64,000 nt of DNA from Amaurobius ferox (Eukaryota; Arthropoda; Arachnida; Araneae; Amaurobiidae). Location: contig OX578152.1 in assembly GCA_951213105.1 (NCBI GenBank), positions 74,662,180 through 74,726,179 on the forward strand, read 5' to 3'. How positions within the stretch are numbered: position 1 is the stretch's first letter; each line of letters starts with the position of its first letter. Of this stretch, positions 1 to 13,940 are shown piece by piece. The translations under genes were made by a program, and so were the position numbers. The notes under the pieces were generated by a model. It saw only the letters and a program-made list of their open reading frames with translations, did no database searches and was not told the origin of the DNA.

Positions 1-1172
1 GTCCCACTTGGCTATAAATTTGGCGATTTTTTAAAATGTCGCTAATTTGACGAAACTGTCGCCAAATGTTCCATGGAAATATAACTATTTAGACGATATT
101 TTTTCTACCAATTTATTTGAAGCAAATGATATCATGTCGCTTAGCAACGGATTTAAATCCAATGTGTTTATGCGGCAGACGATTTTTATTAAATCCTTTC
201 CGATTTGAATAATGAAGATATGTATATAAAATAAATTTCATTGCCATTTCATTTTGGACTGGATAATATCAATTATACTCTTCAGGTTTAAACATTATTA
301 TTATTGATATTTTCCGGAATTATTGATTCAGGGATTATTGATACTTTTAAGTTATTACGCCATTGTTTTATTGCGGCAAAAATTGCTGACACACGCATAT
401 TGTACGTTGTACGAGTAATCTTCTAGGAATGCACGGGTATATCTTCTAACCTACGAGAATATAAGTAGTACAGGTATATTGGCATATATTTTAACATATA
501 TTGGCATATATATTGGAATCAAGTACAGTCTTCTGGTATGAAGATTAAGGGGATTAATTATATATTCAATTTATTACGTCGTCTGTTGTATTTTACAAAA
601 AAAATTTGTGACTCATATTGCAAAACGGGTAATCTTCTACTAATAATCGGACATTATAAGTAGTACGTGTATATCTTCCCATATAATTTCAGCACTTTAA
701 TTTTGACATATATTGGAATAAATGACTGTCTTCAGATTTAAAGATTACGGGTTTATTGGTATTTTCAATTTATACATGTAATCTACTAATACAGGTTATA
801 TTTTCTAATATTCGCGTATATAATTAGTACGGGTCCCATACAATTTTAACGCTTTTATTTTGCATATATTGATTCAATTCCATATTTTTTTTTTATATTT
901 GCTTACATAAGGGGTCCAAGATGTTTTATTCTTCAGATATGTCCATGAAGATAATTTTATATAGCGAGAAAGATAATTTTATATAGCGAGATTCTTAAAC
1001 TTCTTTTTAGGAGCATTATATTAAATATTTTAACAGAATATTTTGATTAAACATGTCATTTAGTATACTATAAGAATTTGGGCATGATTATGAATTTCAA
1101 GTTTCTTTATATTATATACTCCGTACGAAGAACGGGTATGCTGCTAGTCTATCTATATAAATAAAAATGAAA

Positions 1173-1203
<31 letters not shown>

Positions 1204-3426
1204 ACACCATCACGGGAGAACGGCTGAACCGAATTTGATTAAATTTTGTGGGTAGCCCAGAAATAGCCCCACTTAAAATTATATCCGTGTTTTGAGTTTC
1301 TACGACCAGTGGTTCTCGAGATATTAATAAAAAACGAAATTTTCGTTTTTCTCATCATCACGGAAAAACGGCTGAACCGAATTTAATGAAATTTGGTGAA
1401 TAGCCTTGAAATATCCCCCCATAAATTTTGTCCAAGTTTCGAGTTTCTAAGACCTGGGGTTGTCGAGATATTAATGAAAAACGGAACTTTTTCCTAGGAG
1501 TTCTACTCCCTAACTCCGTGGTTTATCCAAACGAAAAGCTTGAAAATCGTTTGAAAGTGAATTAAAATTTAATCTCTGAGTTTGATGGGAGATTTTTTGC
1601 GTTAATTAGTCACTTTCTGAAAACATGAATTGTTTGAAACATGATTTAAAGGGGAAATCTATCTCCATGGTTCATGGTTTATTTAAAACAAGCTTTTACG
1701 GAACAATGAGAAGTATAGAGAAATCAAAATCGTTATTTAATTTCGCAGTTTATGTTATAAGACATGACATATTTAACATGTTATAAGATTCTATCTTATA
1801 TCATGTTACTCAGAAACGCAATTAAATTAAATCTGTCTGTTAATTTTAATAATTATTTTTTCGATTTGAATAATAAATAAATGGATATAAAAATATATTT
1901 TAGAAAAAAACGATTTGATTTTTCTTATAGCATTTTTGACTGGATAATACCAATTACGGTCTTCAGGTTTAAAAATTATTATTATTTATATTTTCGGGGA
2001 TTATTGATTCAAGGATTATTGATATTTTCAAGTTATTATGCAATTATTTTATTATGCCAAAATTGTTTAAACTCATATATTGTATGTTGTACGAATCTTC
2101 TACAAATACACGTGTATATCTTTTAATCTACGAGAATATAAGTAGTACAGATATATTGACATATGTTTTGATATATATTGGCATATATTGGAATCAATTA
2201 CGACCTTCTGGTATAAAGAGTACGGATATTATTGATGTTTTCAATTTATTACGTCATCTCTTTTATTTTGGCAAATATTTTTGAGACGCATATTGTAATA
2301 CGGGTAATCTTCTACTAACACATTGGCATATTTTCTGATCTGCGACAATATAATTAGTACGGGGTTGCATATATTCATTCAATTCCTATTTTTTCTTCTG
2401 TAAATTTGCTTACAAAAGGGGGCAGGATGTTTTATTCTTCAGATCTGATCGTGAAGATAATTTTTCATAGTGAGAACATATATTCTTAAACTTCTCTTTA
2501 GGAGCAATAAATTTAATATTTTAACAGAATTTGCACATGATTGCGAACTTTAAGTTTCTTTAAATTATACACTCCGTACGAATAACGGGTGTGCTGTTAG
2601 TGGTTAATAAATTTTAACATTTTAGGAGGATATATCATGTTGCTCGGCATCGCAATTAAATTAAATGTGTTTGTTAATGTTTTTATTATTTTTTTTCGAT
2701 TTAAATAATAAATAAATGGATAAATGGATATAAAAGTATATCTTATGAATGGACGGTTTGATTTTTCTTTTAATTATATTAATTGCTGACTGCGTACATC
2801 AATTTCATTTATTTTGGCAAAGGGTTTTCAAGCTTATATCGTATTTAGCTACTAAACTCATATATTGTGTTTAGCCAATAAATTCATATAGCCGATTGTT
2901 GAAACAAAAAAAGAGTAGAGCGGGTATATCTTCTAATACAATTGTAGTGTTTTCATTTAGTATATTGAAACGGGATAAGAATGTTTCATTCAGATCTGCA
3001 AATTCAAAGCTACGAATTTGGAGGGATATCGCTAATTTGACAACTTTTCTTAAACTTTGCAAAATTGACGGAAATGTCGCCAAATTGATATAAACGACAC
3101 ACAAACAGCTGCCATAAACCTTCGGGTTGGTCGTGTGGCTTGGGTCTTCTACATATCAATGATTTTTTTTTTTTTTTTTGTTAGAAGAGAGTACTGAAAT
3201 GATGTTTGGTTAGCATTTATCTGTCAGACCAACCATCCTACTTAGTAATACATTTAGCGAATTTTTAAAATGTCACCAAATTGATAAAAATGTTTTCAAA
3301 TCTATAAAAATATCTTGAAATTGAGAAAATTGCGCTACATAAATGATATTAATTGTTTTTTGTTAGGGGATAGTATTGTGATGATATTTCGTCAATTTGT
3401 CGCAAAGTGGAACTGTCAGATCTACA
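1..3426. repeat. Array unit A1
   Basis: First unit of the array. It carries a (TCTG)n microsatellite near 1170-1200, followed by a motif ending in GAATTTGATTAAATTTTG. Clusters of short TTTGGCGA/TCGCCAAA-type motifs lie at both unit edges (about 10-75 and 3010-3290). Confidence 0.85.
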
Positions 3427-6400
3427 GTCCCACTTGGCGATAAATTTGGCGATTTTTTAAAATGTCGCTAATTTGACGAAACTGTCGCCAAATGTTCCAT
3501 AGAAATATAACTATTTAGACGATATTTTGTCTACCAATTTATTTGAAGCAAATGATATCATGTCGCTTAGCAACGGATTTAAATCCAATGTGTTTATGCG
3601 GCAGACGATTTTTATTAAATCCTTTCCGATTTGAATAATGAAGATATGTATATAAAATAAATTTCATTGCCATTTCATTTTGGACTGGATAATATCAATT
3701 ATACTCTTCAGGTTTAAACATTATTATTATTGATATTTTCCGGAATTATTGATTCAGGGATTATTGATATTTTTAAGTTATTACGCCATTGTTTTATTGC
3801 GGCAAAAATTGCTGACACACGCATATTGTACGTTGTACGAGTAATCTTCTAGGAATGCACGGGTATATCTTCTAACCTACGAGAATATAAGTAGTACAGG
3901 TATATTGGCATATATTTTGACATATATTGGCATATATATTGGAATCAAGTACAGTCTTCTAGTATGAAGATTAAGGGGATTAATTATATATTCAATTTAT
4001 TACGTCGTCTGTTGTATTTTACCAAAAAACATTTGTGACTCATATTGCAAAACGGGTAATCTTCTACTAATAATCGGACATTATAAGTAGTACGTGTATA
4101 TCTTCCCATATAATTTTAGCACTTTAATTTTGACATATATTGGAATAAATGACTGTCTTCAGATTTAAAGATTACGGGTTTATTGGTATTTTCAATTTAT
4201 ACATGTAATCTACTAATACAGGTTATATTTTCTAATATTCGCGTATATAATTAGTACGGATCCCATACAATTTTAACGCTTTTATTTTGCATATATTGAT
4301 TCAATTCCATATTTTTTTTTATATTTGCTTACATAAGGGGTCCAAGATGTTTTATTCTTCAGATATGTCCATGAAGATAATTTTATATAGCGAGAACAGA
4401 GATTCTTAAACTTCTTTTTAGGAGCATTATATTAAATATTTTAACAGAATATTTTGATTAAACATGTCATTTAGTATACTATAAGAATTTGGGCATGATT
4501 ATGAATTTCAAGTTTCTTTATATTATATACTCCGTACGAAGAACGGGTATGCTGCTAGTCTATATAAATAAAATTGAAAATCTGTCTGTCTGTCTGTCTG
4601 TCTGTTTGTCCCATCATCACGGGAGAACGGCTGAACCGAATTTGATGAAATTTTGTGGGTAGCCCAGAAATAGCCCCACTTAAAATGATATCCGTGTTTG
4701 GAGTTTCTACGACCAGTGGTTCTCGAGATATTAGTAAAAAACGAAATTTTCGTTTGTCTCATCGTCCCGGAAAAACGGCTGAACCGAATTTAATGAAATT
4801 TGGTGAATAGCCTTGAAATATCCCCCCATAAATTTTGTCCAAGTTTCGAGTTTCTAAGACCTGGGGTTGTCGAGATATTAATGAAAAACGGAACTTTTTC
4901 CTAGGAGTTCTACTCCCTAACTCCGTGGTTTATCCAAACGAAAAGCTTGAAAATCGTTTGAAAGTAAATTAAAATTTAATTTCTGAGTTTGATGGGAGGT
5001 TTTTTGCGTTAATTAGTCACTTTCTGAAAACATGAATTGTTTGAAACATGATTTAAAGGGGAAATCTATCTCCATGGTTCATGGTTTATTTAAAACAAGC
5101 TTTTACGGAACAAAGAGAAGTATAGAGAAATCAAAATCGTTATTTAATTTCGCAGTTTATGTTATAAGACATGACATATTTACCATGTTATAAGATTCTA
5201 TCTTATGTTACTCAGAAACGCAATTAAATAAAATCTGTCTGTTAATTTTAATAATTATTTTTTCGATTTGAATAATAAATAAATGGATATAAAAATATAT
5301 TTTAGAAAAGAACGATTTGATTTTTCTTATAGCATTTTTGACTGGATAATATCAATTACGGTCTTCAGGTTTAAAAATTATTATTATTTATATTTTCGGG
5401 GATTATTGATTCAAGGATTATTGATATTTTCAAGTTATTATGCAGTTATTTTATTATGACAAAAATTGTTTAAACTCATATATTGTATGTTGTACGAATC
5501 TTCTACAAATACACGTGTATATCTTTTAATCTACGAGAATATAAGTAGTACAGGTATATTGACATATGTTTTGATATATATTGGCATATATTGGAATCAA
5601 TTACGACATTCTTGTATAAAGAGGACGGATATTATTGATGTTTTCAATTTATTACGTCATCTCTTTTATTTTGGCAAATATTTTTGAGACGCATATTGTA
5701 ATACGGGTAATCTTCTTCTAACACATTGGCATATTTTCTGATCTGCGACAATATAATTAGTACGGGGTTGCATATATTCATTCAATTCCTATTTTTTCTT
5801 CTGTAAATTTGCTTACAAAAGGGGGCAGGATGTTTTATTCTTCAGATCTGATCGTGAAGATAATTTTGCATAGTGAGAACATATATTCTTAAACTTCTCT
5901 TTAGGAGCAATAAATTTAATATTTTAGCAGAATTTGCACATGATTGCGAACTTTAAATTTCTTTAAATTATACACTCCGTACGAATAACGGGTGTGCTGT
6001 TAGTGGTTAATAAATTTTAACATTTTAGGAGGATATATCATGTTGCTCGGCATCGCAATTAAATTAAATGTGTTTGTTAATGTTTTTATTATTTTTTTTC
6101 GATTTAAATAATAAATAAATGGATAAATGGATATAAAAGTATATCTTATGAATGGACGGTTTGATTTTTCTTTTAATTATATTAATTGCTGACTGCGTAC
6201 ATCAATTTCATTTATTTTGGCAAAGAGTTTTCAAGCTTATATCTTATTTAGCTACTAAACTCATATATTGTGTTTAGCCAATAAATTCATATAGCCGATT
6301 GTTGAAACAGGAAAAGAGTAGAGCGGGTATATCTTCTAATACAATTGTAGTGTTTTCATTTAGTATATTGAAACGGGATAAGAATGTTTCATTCAGATCT

Positions 6401-6828
6401 GCAAATTCAAAGCTACGAATTTGGAGGGATATCGCTAATTTGACAACTTTTCTTAAACTTTGCCAAATTGACGGAAATGTCGCCAAATTGATATAAACGA
6501 CACACAAACAGCTGCAATAAACCTTCGGGTTGGTCGTGTGGCTTGGGTCTTCTACATATCAATGAAATTTTTTTTTGTTTTGTTAGAAGAGAGTACTGAA
6601 ATGATGTTTGGTTAGCATTTATCTGTCAGACCAACCATCCTACTTAGTAATACATTTAGCGAATTTTTAAAATGTCACCAAGTTGATAAAAATGTTTTCA
6701 AATCTATAAAAATATCTTGAAATTGATAAAATTGCGCTACATAAATGATATTAATTGTTTTTTGTTAGGAGATAGTATTGTGATGATATTTCGTCAATTT
6801 GTCGCAAAGTGGAACTGTCAGTTCTACA
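3427..6828. repeat. Array unit B1
   Basis: Second unit. It differs from A1 by a missing 21-bp duplication near 4390, a shorter poly-T near 6570 and scattered substitutions. It carries the same (TCTG)n block at about 4580-4605. Confidence 0.85.
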
Positions 6829-8000
6829 GTCCCACTTGGCTATAAATTTGGCGATTTTTTAAAATGTCGCTAATTTGACGAAACTGTCGCCAAATGTTCC
6901 ATGGAAATATAACTATTTAGACGATATTTTTTCTACCAATTTATTTGAAGCAAATGATATCATGTCGCTTAGCAACGGATTTAAATCCAATGTGTTTATG
7001 CGGCAGACGATTTTTATTAAATCCTTTCCGATTTGAATAATGAAGATATGTATATAAAATAAATTTCATTGCCATTTCATTTTGGACTGGATAATATCAA
7101 TTATACTCTTCAGGTTTAAACATTATTATTATTGATATTTTCCGGAATTATTGATTCAGGGATTATTGATACTTTTAAGTTATTACGCCATTGTTTTATT
7201 GCGGCAAAAATTGCTGACACACGCATATTGTACGTTGTACGAGTAATCTTCTAGGAATGCACGGGTATATCTTCTAACCTACGAGAATATAAGTAGTACA
7301 GGTATATTGGCATATATTTTAACATATATTGGCATATATATTGGAATCAAGTACAGTCTTCTGGTATGAAGATTAAGGGGATTAATTATATATTCAATTT
7401 ATTACGTCGTCTGTTGTATTTTACAAAAAAAATTTGTGACTCATATTGCAAAACGGGTAATCTTCTACTAATAATCGGACATTATAAGTAGTACGTGTAT
7501 ATCTTCCCATATAATTTCAGCACTTTAATTTTGACATATATTGGAATAAATGACTGTCTTCAGATTTAAAGATTACGGGTTTATTGGTATTTTCAATTTA
7601 TACATGTAATCTACTAATACAGGTTATATTTTCTAATATTCGCGTATATAATTAGTACGGGTCCCATACAATTTTAACGCTTTTATTTTGCATATATTGA
7701 TTCAATTCCATATTTTTTTTTTATATTTGCTTACATAAGGGGTCCAAGATGTTTTATTCTTCAGATATGTCCATGAAGATAATTTTATATAGCGAGAAAG
7801 ATAATTTTATATAGCGAGATTCTTAAACTTCTTTTTAGGAGCATTATATTAAATATTTTAACAGAATATTTTGATTAAACATGTCATTTAGTATACTATA
7901 AGAATTTGGGCATGATTATGAATTTCAAGTTTCTTTATATTATATACTCCGTACGAAGAACGGGTATGCTGCTAGTCTATCTATATAAATAAAAATGAAA

Positions 8001-8031
<31 letters not shown>

Positions 8032-10254
8032 ACACCATCACGGGAGAACGGCTGAACCGAATTTGATTAAATTTTGTGGGTAGCCCAGAAATAGCCCCAC
8101 TTAAAATTATATCCGTGTTTTGAGTTTCTACGACCAGTGGTTCTCGAGATATTAATAAAAAACGAAATTTTCGTTTTTCTCATCATCACGGAAAAACGGC
8201 TGAACCGAATTTAATGAAATTTGGTGAATAGCCTTGAAATATCCCCCCATAAATTTTGTCCAAGTTTCGAGTTTCTAAGACCTGGGGTTGTCGAGATATT
8301 AATGAAAAACGGAACTTTTTCCTAGGAGTTCTACTCCCTAACTCCGTGGTTTATCCAAACGAAAAGCTTGAAAATCGTTTGAAAGTGAATTAAAATTTAA
8401 TCTCTGAGTTTGATGGGAGATTTTTTGCGTTAATTAGTCACTTTCTGAAAACATGAATTGTTTGAAACATGATTTAAAGGGGAAATCTATCTCCATGGTT
8501 CATGGTTTATTTAAAACAAGCTTTTACGGAACAATGAGAAGTATAGAGAAATCAAAATCGTTATTTAATTTCGCAGTTTATGTTATAAGACATGACATAT
8601 TTAACATGTTATAAGATTCTATCTTATATCATGTTACTCAGAAACGCAATTAAATTAAATCTGTCTGTTAATTTTAATAATTATTTTTTCGATTTGAATA
8701 ATAAATAAATGGATATAAAAATATATTTTAGAAAAAAACGATTTGATTTTTCTTATAGCATTTTTGACTGGATAATACCAATTACGGTCTTCAGGTTTAA
8801 AAATTATTATTATTTATATTTTCGGGGATTATTGATTCAAGGATTATTGATATTTTCAAGTTATTATGCAATTATTTTATTATGCCAAAATTGTTTAAAC
8901 TCATATATTGTATGTTGTACGAATCTTCTACAAATACACGTGTATATCTTTTAATCTACGAGAATATAAGTAGTACAGGTATATTGACATATGTTTTGAT
9001 ATATATTGGCATATATTGGAATCAATTACGACCTTCTGGTATAAAGAGTACGGATATTATTGATGTTTTCAATTTATTACGTCATCTCTTTTATTTTGGC
9101 AAATATTTTTGAGACGCATATTGTAATACGGGTAATCTTCTACTAACACATTGGCATATTTTCTGATCTGCGACAATATAATTAGTACGGGGTTGCATAT
9201 ATTCATTCAATTCCTATTTTTTCTTCTGTAAATTTGCTTACAAAAGGGGGCAGGATGTTTTATTCTTCAGATCTGATCGTGAAGATAATTTTTCATAGTG
9301 AGAACATATATTCTTAAACTTCTCTTTAGGAGCAATAAATTTAATATTTTAACAGAATTTGCACATGATTGCGAACTTTAAGTTTCTTTAAATTATACAC
9401 TCCGTACGAATAACGGGTGTGCTGTTAGTGGTTAATAAATTTTAACATTTTAGGAGGATATATCATGTTGCTCGGCATCGCAATTAAATTAAATGTGTTT
9501 GTTAATGTTTTTATTATTTTTTTTCGATTTAAATAATAAATAAATGGATAAATGGATATAAAAGTATATCTTATGAATGGACGGTTTGATTTTTCTTTTA
9601 ATTATATTAATTGCTGACTGCGTACATCAATTTCATTTATTTTGGCAAAGGGTTTTCAAGCTTATATCGTATTTAGCTACTAAACTCATATATTGTGTTT
9701 AGCCAATAAATTCATATAGCCGATTGTTGAAACAAAAAAAGAGTAGAGCGGGTATATCTTCTAATACAATTGTAGTGTTTTCATTTAGTATATTGAAACG
9801 GGATAAGAATGTTTCATTCAGATCTGCAAATTCAAAGCTACGAATTTGGAGGGATATCGCTAATTTGACAACTTTTCTTAAACTTTGCAAAATTGACGGA
9901 AATGTCGCCAAATTGATATAAACGACACACAAACAGCTGCCATAAACCTTCGGGTTGGTCGTGTGGCTTGGGTCTTCTACATATCAATGATTTTTTTTTT
10001 TTTTTTTGTTAGAAGAGAGTACTGAAATGATGTTTGGTTAGCATTTATCTGTCAGACCAACCATCCTACTTAGTAATACATTTAGCGAATTTTTAAAATG
10101 TCACCAAATTGATAAAAATGTTTTCAAATCTATAAAAATATCTTGAAATTGAGAAAATTGCGCTACATAAATGATATTAATTGTTTTTTGTTAGGGGATA
10201 GTATTGTGATGATATTTCGTCAATTTGTCGCAAAGTGGAACTGTCAGATCTACA
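6829..10254. repeat. Array unit A2 (near-identical to A1)
   Basis: Matches A1 base for base over long stretches, including homopolymer lengths and the duplicated GATAATTTTATATAGCGAG segment. One difference seen is G for A at 8981 relative to 2153. This indicates a very recent dimer duplication or gene conversion, or an assembly duplication. Confidence 0.85.
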
Positions 10255-12767
10255 GTCCCACTTGGCGATAAATTTGGCGATTTTTTAAAATGTCGCTAAT
10301 TTGACGAAACTGTCGCCAAATGTTCCATAGAAATATAACTATTTAGACGATATTTTGTCTACCAATTTATTTGAAGCAAATGATATCATGTCGCTTAGCA
10401 ACGGATTTAAATCCAATGTGTTTATGCGGCAGACGATTTTTATTAAATCCTTTCCGATTTGAATAATGAAGATATGTATATAAAATAAATTTCATTGCCA
10501 TTTCATTTTGGACTGGATAATATCAATTATACTCTTCAGGTTTAAACATTATTATTATTGATATTTTCCGGAATTATTGATTCAGGGATTATTGATATTT
10601 TTAAGTTATTACGCCATTGTTTTATTGCGGCAAAAATTGCTGACACACGCATATTGTACGTTGTACGAGTAATCTTCTAGGAATGCACGGGTATATCTTC
10701 TAACCTACGAGAATATAAGTAGTACAGGTATATTGGCATATATTTTGACATATATTGGCATATATATTGGAATCAAGTACAGTCTTCTAGTATGAAGATT
10801 AAGGGGATTAATTATATATTCAATTTATTACGTCGTCTGTTGTATTTTACCAAAAAACATTTGTGACTCATATTGCAAAACGGGTAATCTTCTACTAATA
10901 ATCGGACATTATAAGTAGTACGTGTATATCTTCCCATATAATTTTAGCACTTTAATTTTGACATATATTGGAATAAATGACTGTCTTCAGATTTAAAGAT
11001 TACGGGTTTATTGGTATTTTCAATTTATACATGTAATCTACTAATACAGGTTATATTTTCTAATATTCGCGTATATAATTAGTACGGATCCCATACAATT
11101 TTAACGCTTTTATTTTGCATATATTGATTCAATTCCATATTTTTTTTTATATTTGCTTACATAAGGGGTCCAAGATGTTTTATTCTTCAGATATGTCCAT
11201 GAAGATAATTTTATATAGCGAGAACAGAGATTCTTAAACTTCTTTTTAGGAGCATTATATTAAATATTTTAACAGAATATTTTGATTAAACATGTCATTT
11301 AGTATACTATAAGAATTTGGGCATGATTATGAATTTCAAGTTTCTTTATATTATATACTCCGTACGAAGAACGGGTATGCTGCTAGTCTATATAAATAAA
11401 ATTGAAAATCTGTCTGTCTGTCTGTCTGTCTGTTTGTCCCATCATCACGGGAGAACGGCTGAACCGAATTTGATGAAATTTTGTGGGTAGCCTAGAAATA
11501 GCCCAACTTAAAATTTAGTCCATGTTTGGAATTTCCACAACCAGTGGTTCTCGGGATATTAGTGAAAAACGAATATTTCGTTTGTCTCATCATCACGAGA
11601 GAACGGCTGAATCGAATTTAATGAAATTTTGTGAGTAGCCTTAAAATAGCCCCCCATAAATTTTGCCCAAGTTTCGAGTTTCTAATACCAGGGGTTGTCG
11701 AGATATTAATGAAAAACGGAACTTTTTCTTAGGAGATCTACTCTCCAACTCCGTGGTTTATCCAAACGGAAAGGATGAAAATCATTTGTTTAAAACGTCA
11801 ACGTGAATTAAAACTTCATTTCTGAGCTTAGTGCAGGATTTTTGCATTAATTAGTCACTATCTGAAAGCATGATTTGTTTGAAACATGAATTTCAATGGA
11901 AAATTTAACTCCATGGTCAAGCATTTACTAAACAATGGAAAGTATAAAGAAATCAAAATGGTTATTATTTTTGCATTTTATGGGGAAAAGATCAAAATGG
12001 TTATTTAATTTCGCAGTTTATGAGGAAGATTCTTTATTATATTATGTTGCTCAGTAACGCAATTAAATTAAATGTGTTTCTTAATATTTGTTATTATTTT
12101 TTCTATTTGAATAATAAATAAATAGATGTAAAAATATATTTTGTAAATGAACGGTTTGATTTCTCTTTTAATTATATTAATTACGGACTGCGTACATCAC
12201 TTTCATTTGACAAAGAGTTTTTAAGCTTTTATATTGTGTTTAGCTAATAAACTGATATTGTGCTTAGCCAATAAATTTATTTAGCCGATTGTTGAAACAG
12301 AAAAAGAGTAGAACGGGTATATTTTCTAATGCAATTTTAGTGTTTCAATTTAGTATATGCAAACAGGATCGGATGTTTTATTCTTCAGATCTGCAAATTC
12401 AGAGCTATGAATTTCGCGGAATATCGCTAACTTGGCAACTTTTCTTAAACTTTGCCAAATTGACGGAAATATCGCCAAATTGCTAAAAACGACGCAAATC
12501 AATGAAATTAAATTAGTTTTTTTAGAAGACAGTACTGAAATGATGTTTCGGTAGCATTTTTGGGTCAGTCTATCCATCCTACTTAGTAACACATTTATCG
12601 AATTTTTAAAATATCACCAAATTGATAAAAATGTTTGTAAATCTATAAAAATGTCATGAAATTGATAAAATTGCGCTTAATAAATGAAATTAATTGTGTT
12701 TTGTTAGGGGATAATATTATGATGATGTTTCGTCAATTTGTCGCAAAATGAGACTATCAGTTTTACA
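10255..12767. repeat. Array unit B2, hybrid and shortened
   Basis: Matches B1 almost exactly to about 11,490, then abruptly becomes a diverged version with many substitutions. It also lacks roughly 0.8-0.9 kb corresponding to the middle of B1 (about 5216-6050). Confidence 0.8.
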
Positions 12768-13448
12768 GTCCCACTTGGCGATAAATTTGGCGATTTTTTA
12801 AGTTATCGCTAAATTGAAGAAAATATCGCCAAACCTTTCATGGAGATAGCATTATTCAGACGATATGATTTCCATCAATTTATTTGAAGCAACTGATATC
12901 ATGTCATTTAGCAATGGATGTAAATCCAATGTGTTATATGGCATACGATTTTAATTAAATCTTTTCCGATTTGAATAATAAAGATATGTATATAAAATAA
13001 ATTTCATTGGCACTGCGTTTTTGACTGGATAATATCGATTACGGTCTTCAGGTTACGCATTATTATTATTGATATTTTCGGGGATTATTGATTCAGGGAT
13101 TATTGATATTTTCGAATTATTATACCATTGTTTTATAATGACAAAAATTGTTGAAACTCACATATTGTACGTTGTGCGAGTAATCTTCTATAAATGCACG
13201 TGTTATCTTCTAATCTACGAGAATATAAGTAGTACAGGTTTATAGGCATATATTTTGATATATATTGGCATATATTGGAATCAATTACGACCTTCTGGTA
13301 TAAAGATTACGGGGCTAATTGAAATTTTCAATTTATAATGTCATCTGTTTTATTTCGGCAAAGATTTTTTAGACTCATATTGTAATAAGGGTAATCTTCT
13401 ACTAACATACAGGCATATTTTCTAATCTGCGACAATATAAGTAGTATG

Positions 13449-13547
<99 letters not shown>

Positions 13548-13940
13548 CCATATAATTTTAGTGCTTTCATTCTGGCATATATTGGAATCAATTACGGGTT
13601 TATTGATATTTTCAATTTATACATGTAATCTACTAATACAGGTTATATCTTCTAATATTCGCGTATATAAGTAGTACGGGTCCTATACAATTTTAATACT
13701 TTCATTTTGCATATATTGATTCAATTCTTTTTTTTTGTAAATTTGCTTTCGAAAGGGGCCAGGATGTTTTATTCTTTAGATCTGCCCGTGACGATAATTT
13801 TGCATGATGAGAGCAGATATTCATAAACTTCTCTTTAGGAGCAATAAATTTAATATTTTACCATAATTTGCATATGATTCTGAATTATAAGTTTCTTTAT
13901 ATTTTATACTCCGTACGAAGAACGGGTATGCTGCTAGTAA
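12768..13940. repeat. Diverged terminal array unit with TA microsatellite
   Basis: Begins with the unit-start sequence and follows the first half of a unit with many substitutions. It ends with the CTCCGTACGAAGAACGGG block at about 13,908. Edge units of tandem arrays are usually the most diverged, which fits. Confidence 0.75.
13452..13545. repeat. (TA)n microsatellite
   Basis: Uninterrupted TA dinucleotide run of about 94 bp inside the terminal array unit. The other units have no long TA run at this point, so it expanded here only. It explains the poly-Ile/Tyr open frames on both strands. Confidence 0.97.

Noticed and set aside
1881..12592. Recurring open frames of 65-81 codons in the 3.4-kb units on both strands
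   Set aside because: They overlap each other in opposite directions, have low complexity and repeat only because the DNA repeats. No family resemblance.
13328..13628. Ile/Tyr-rich frames on both strands
   Set aside because: Translation of the (TA)n microsatellite.
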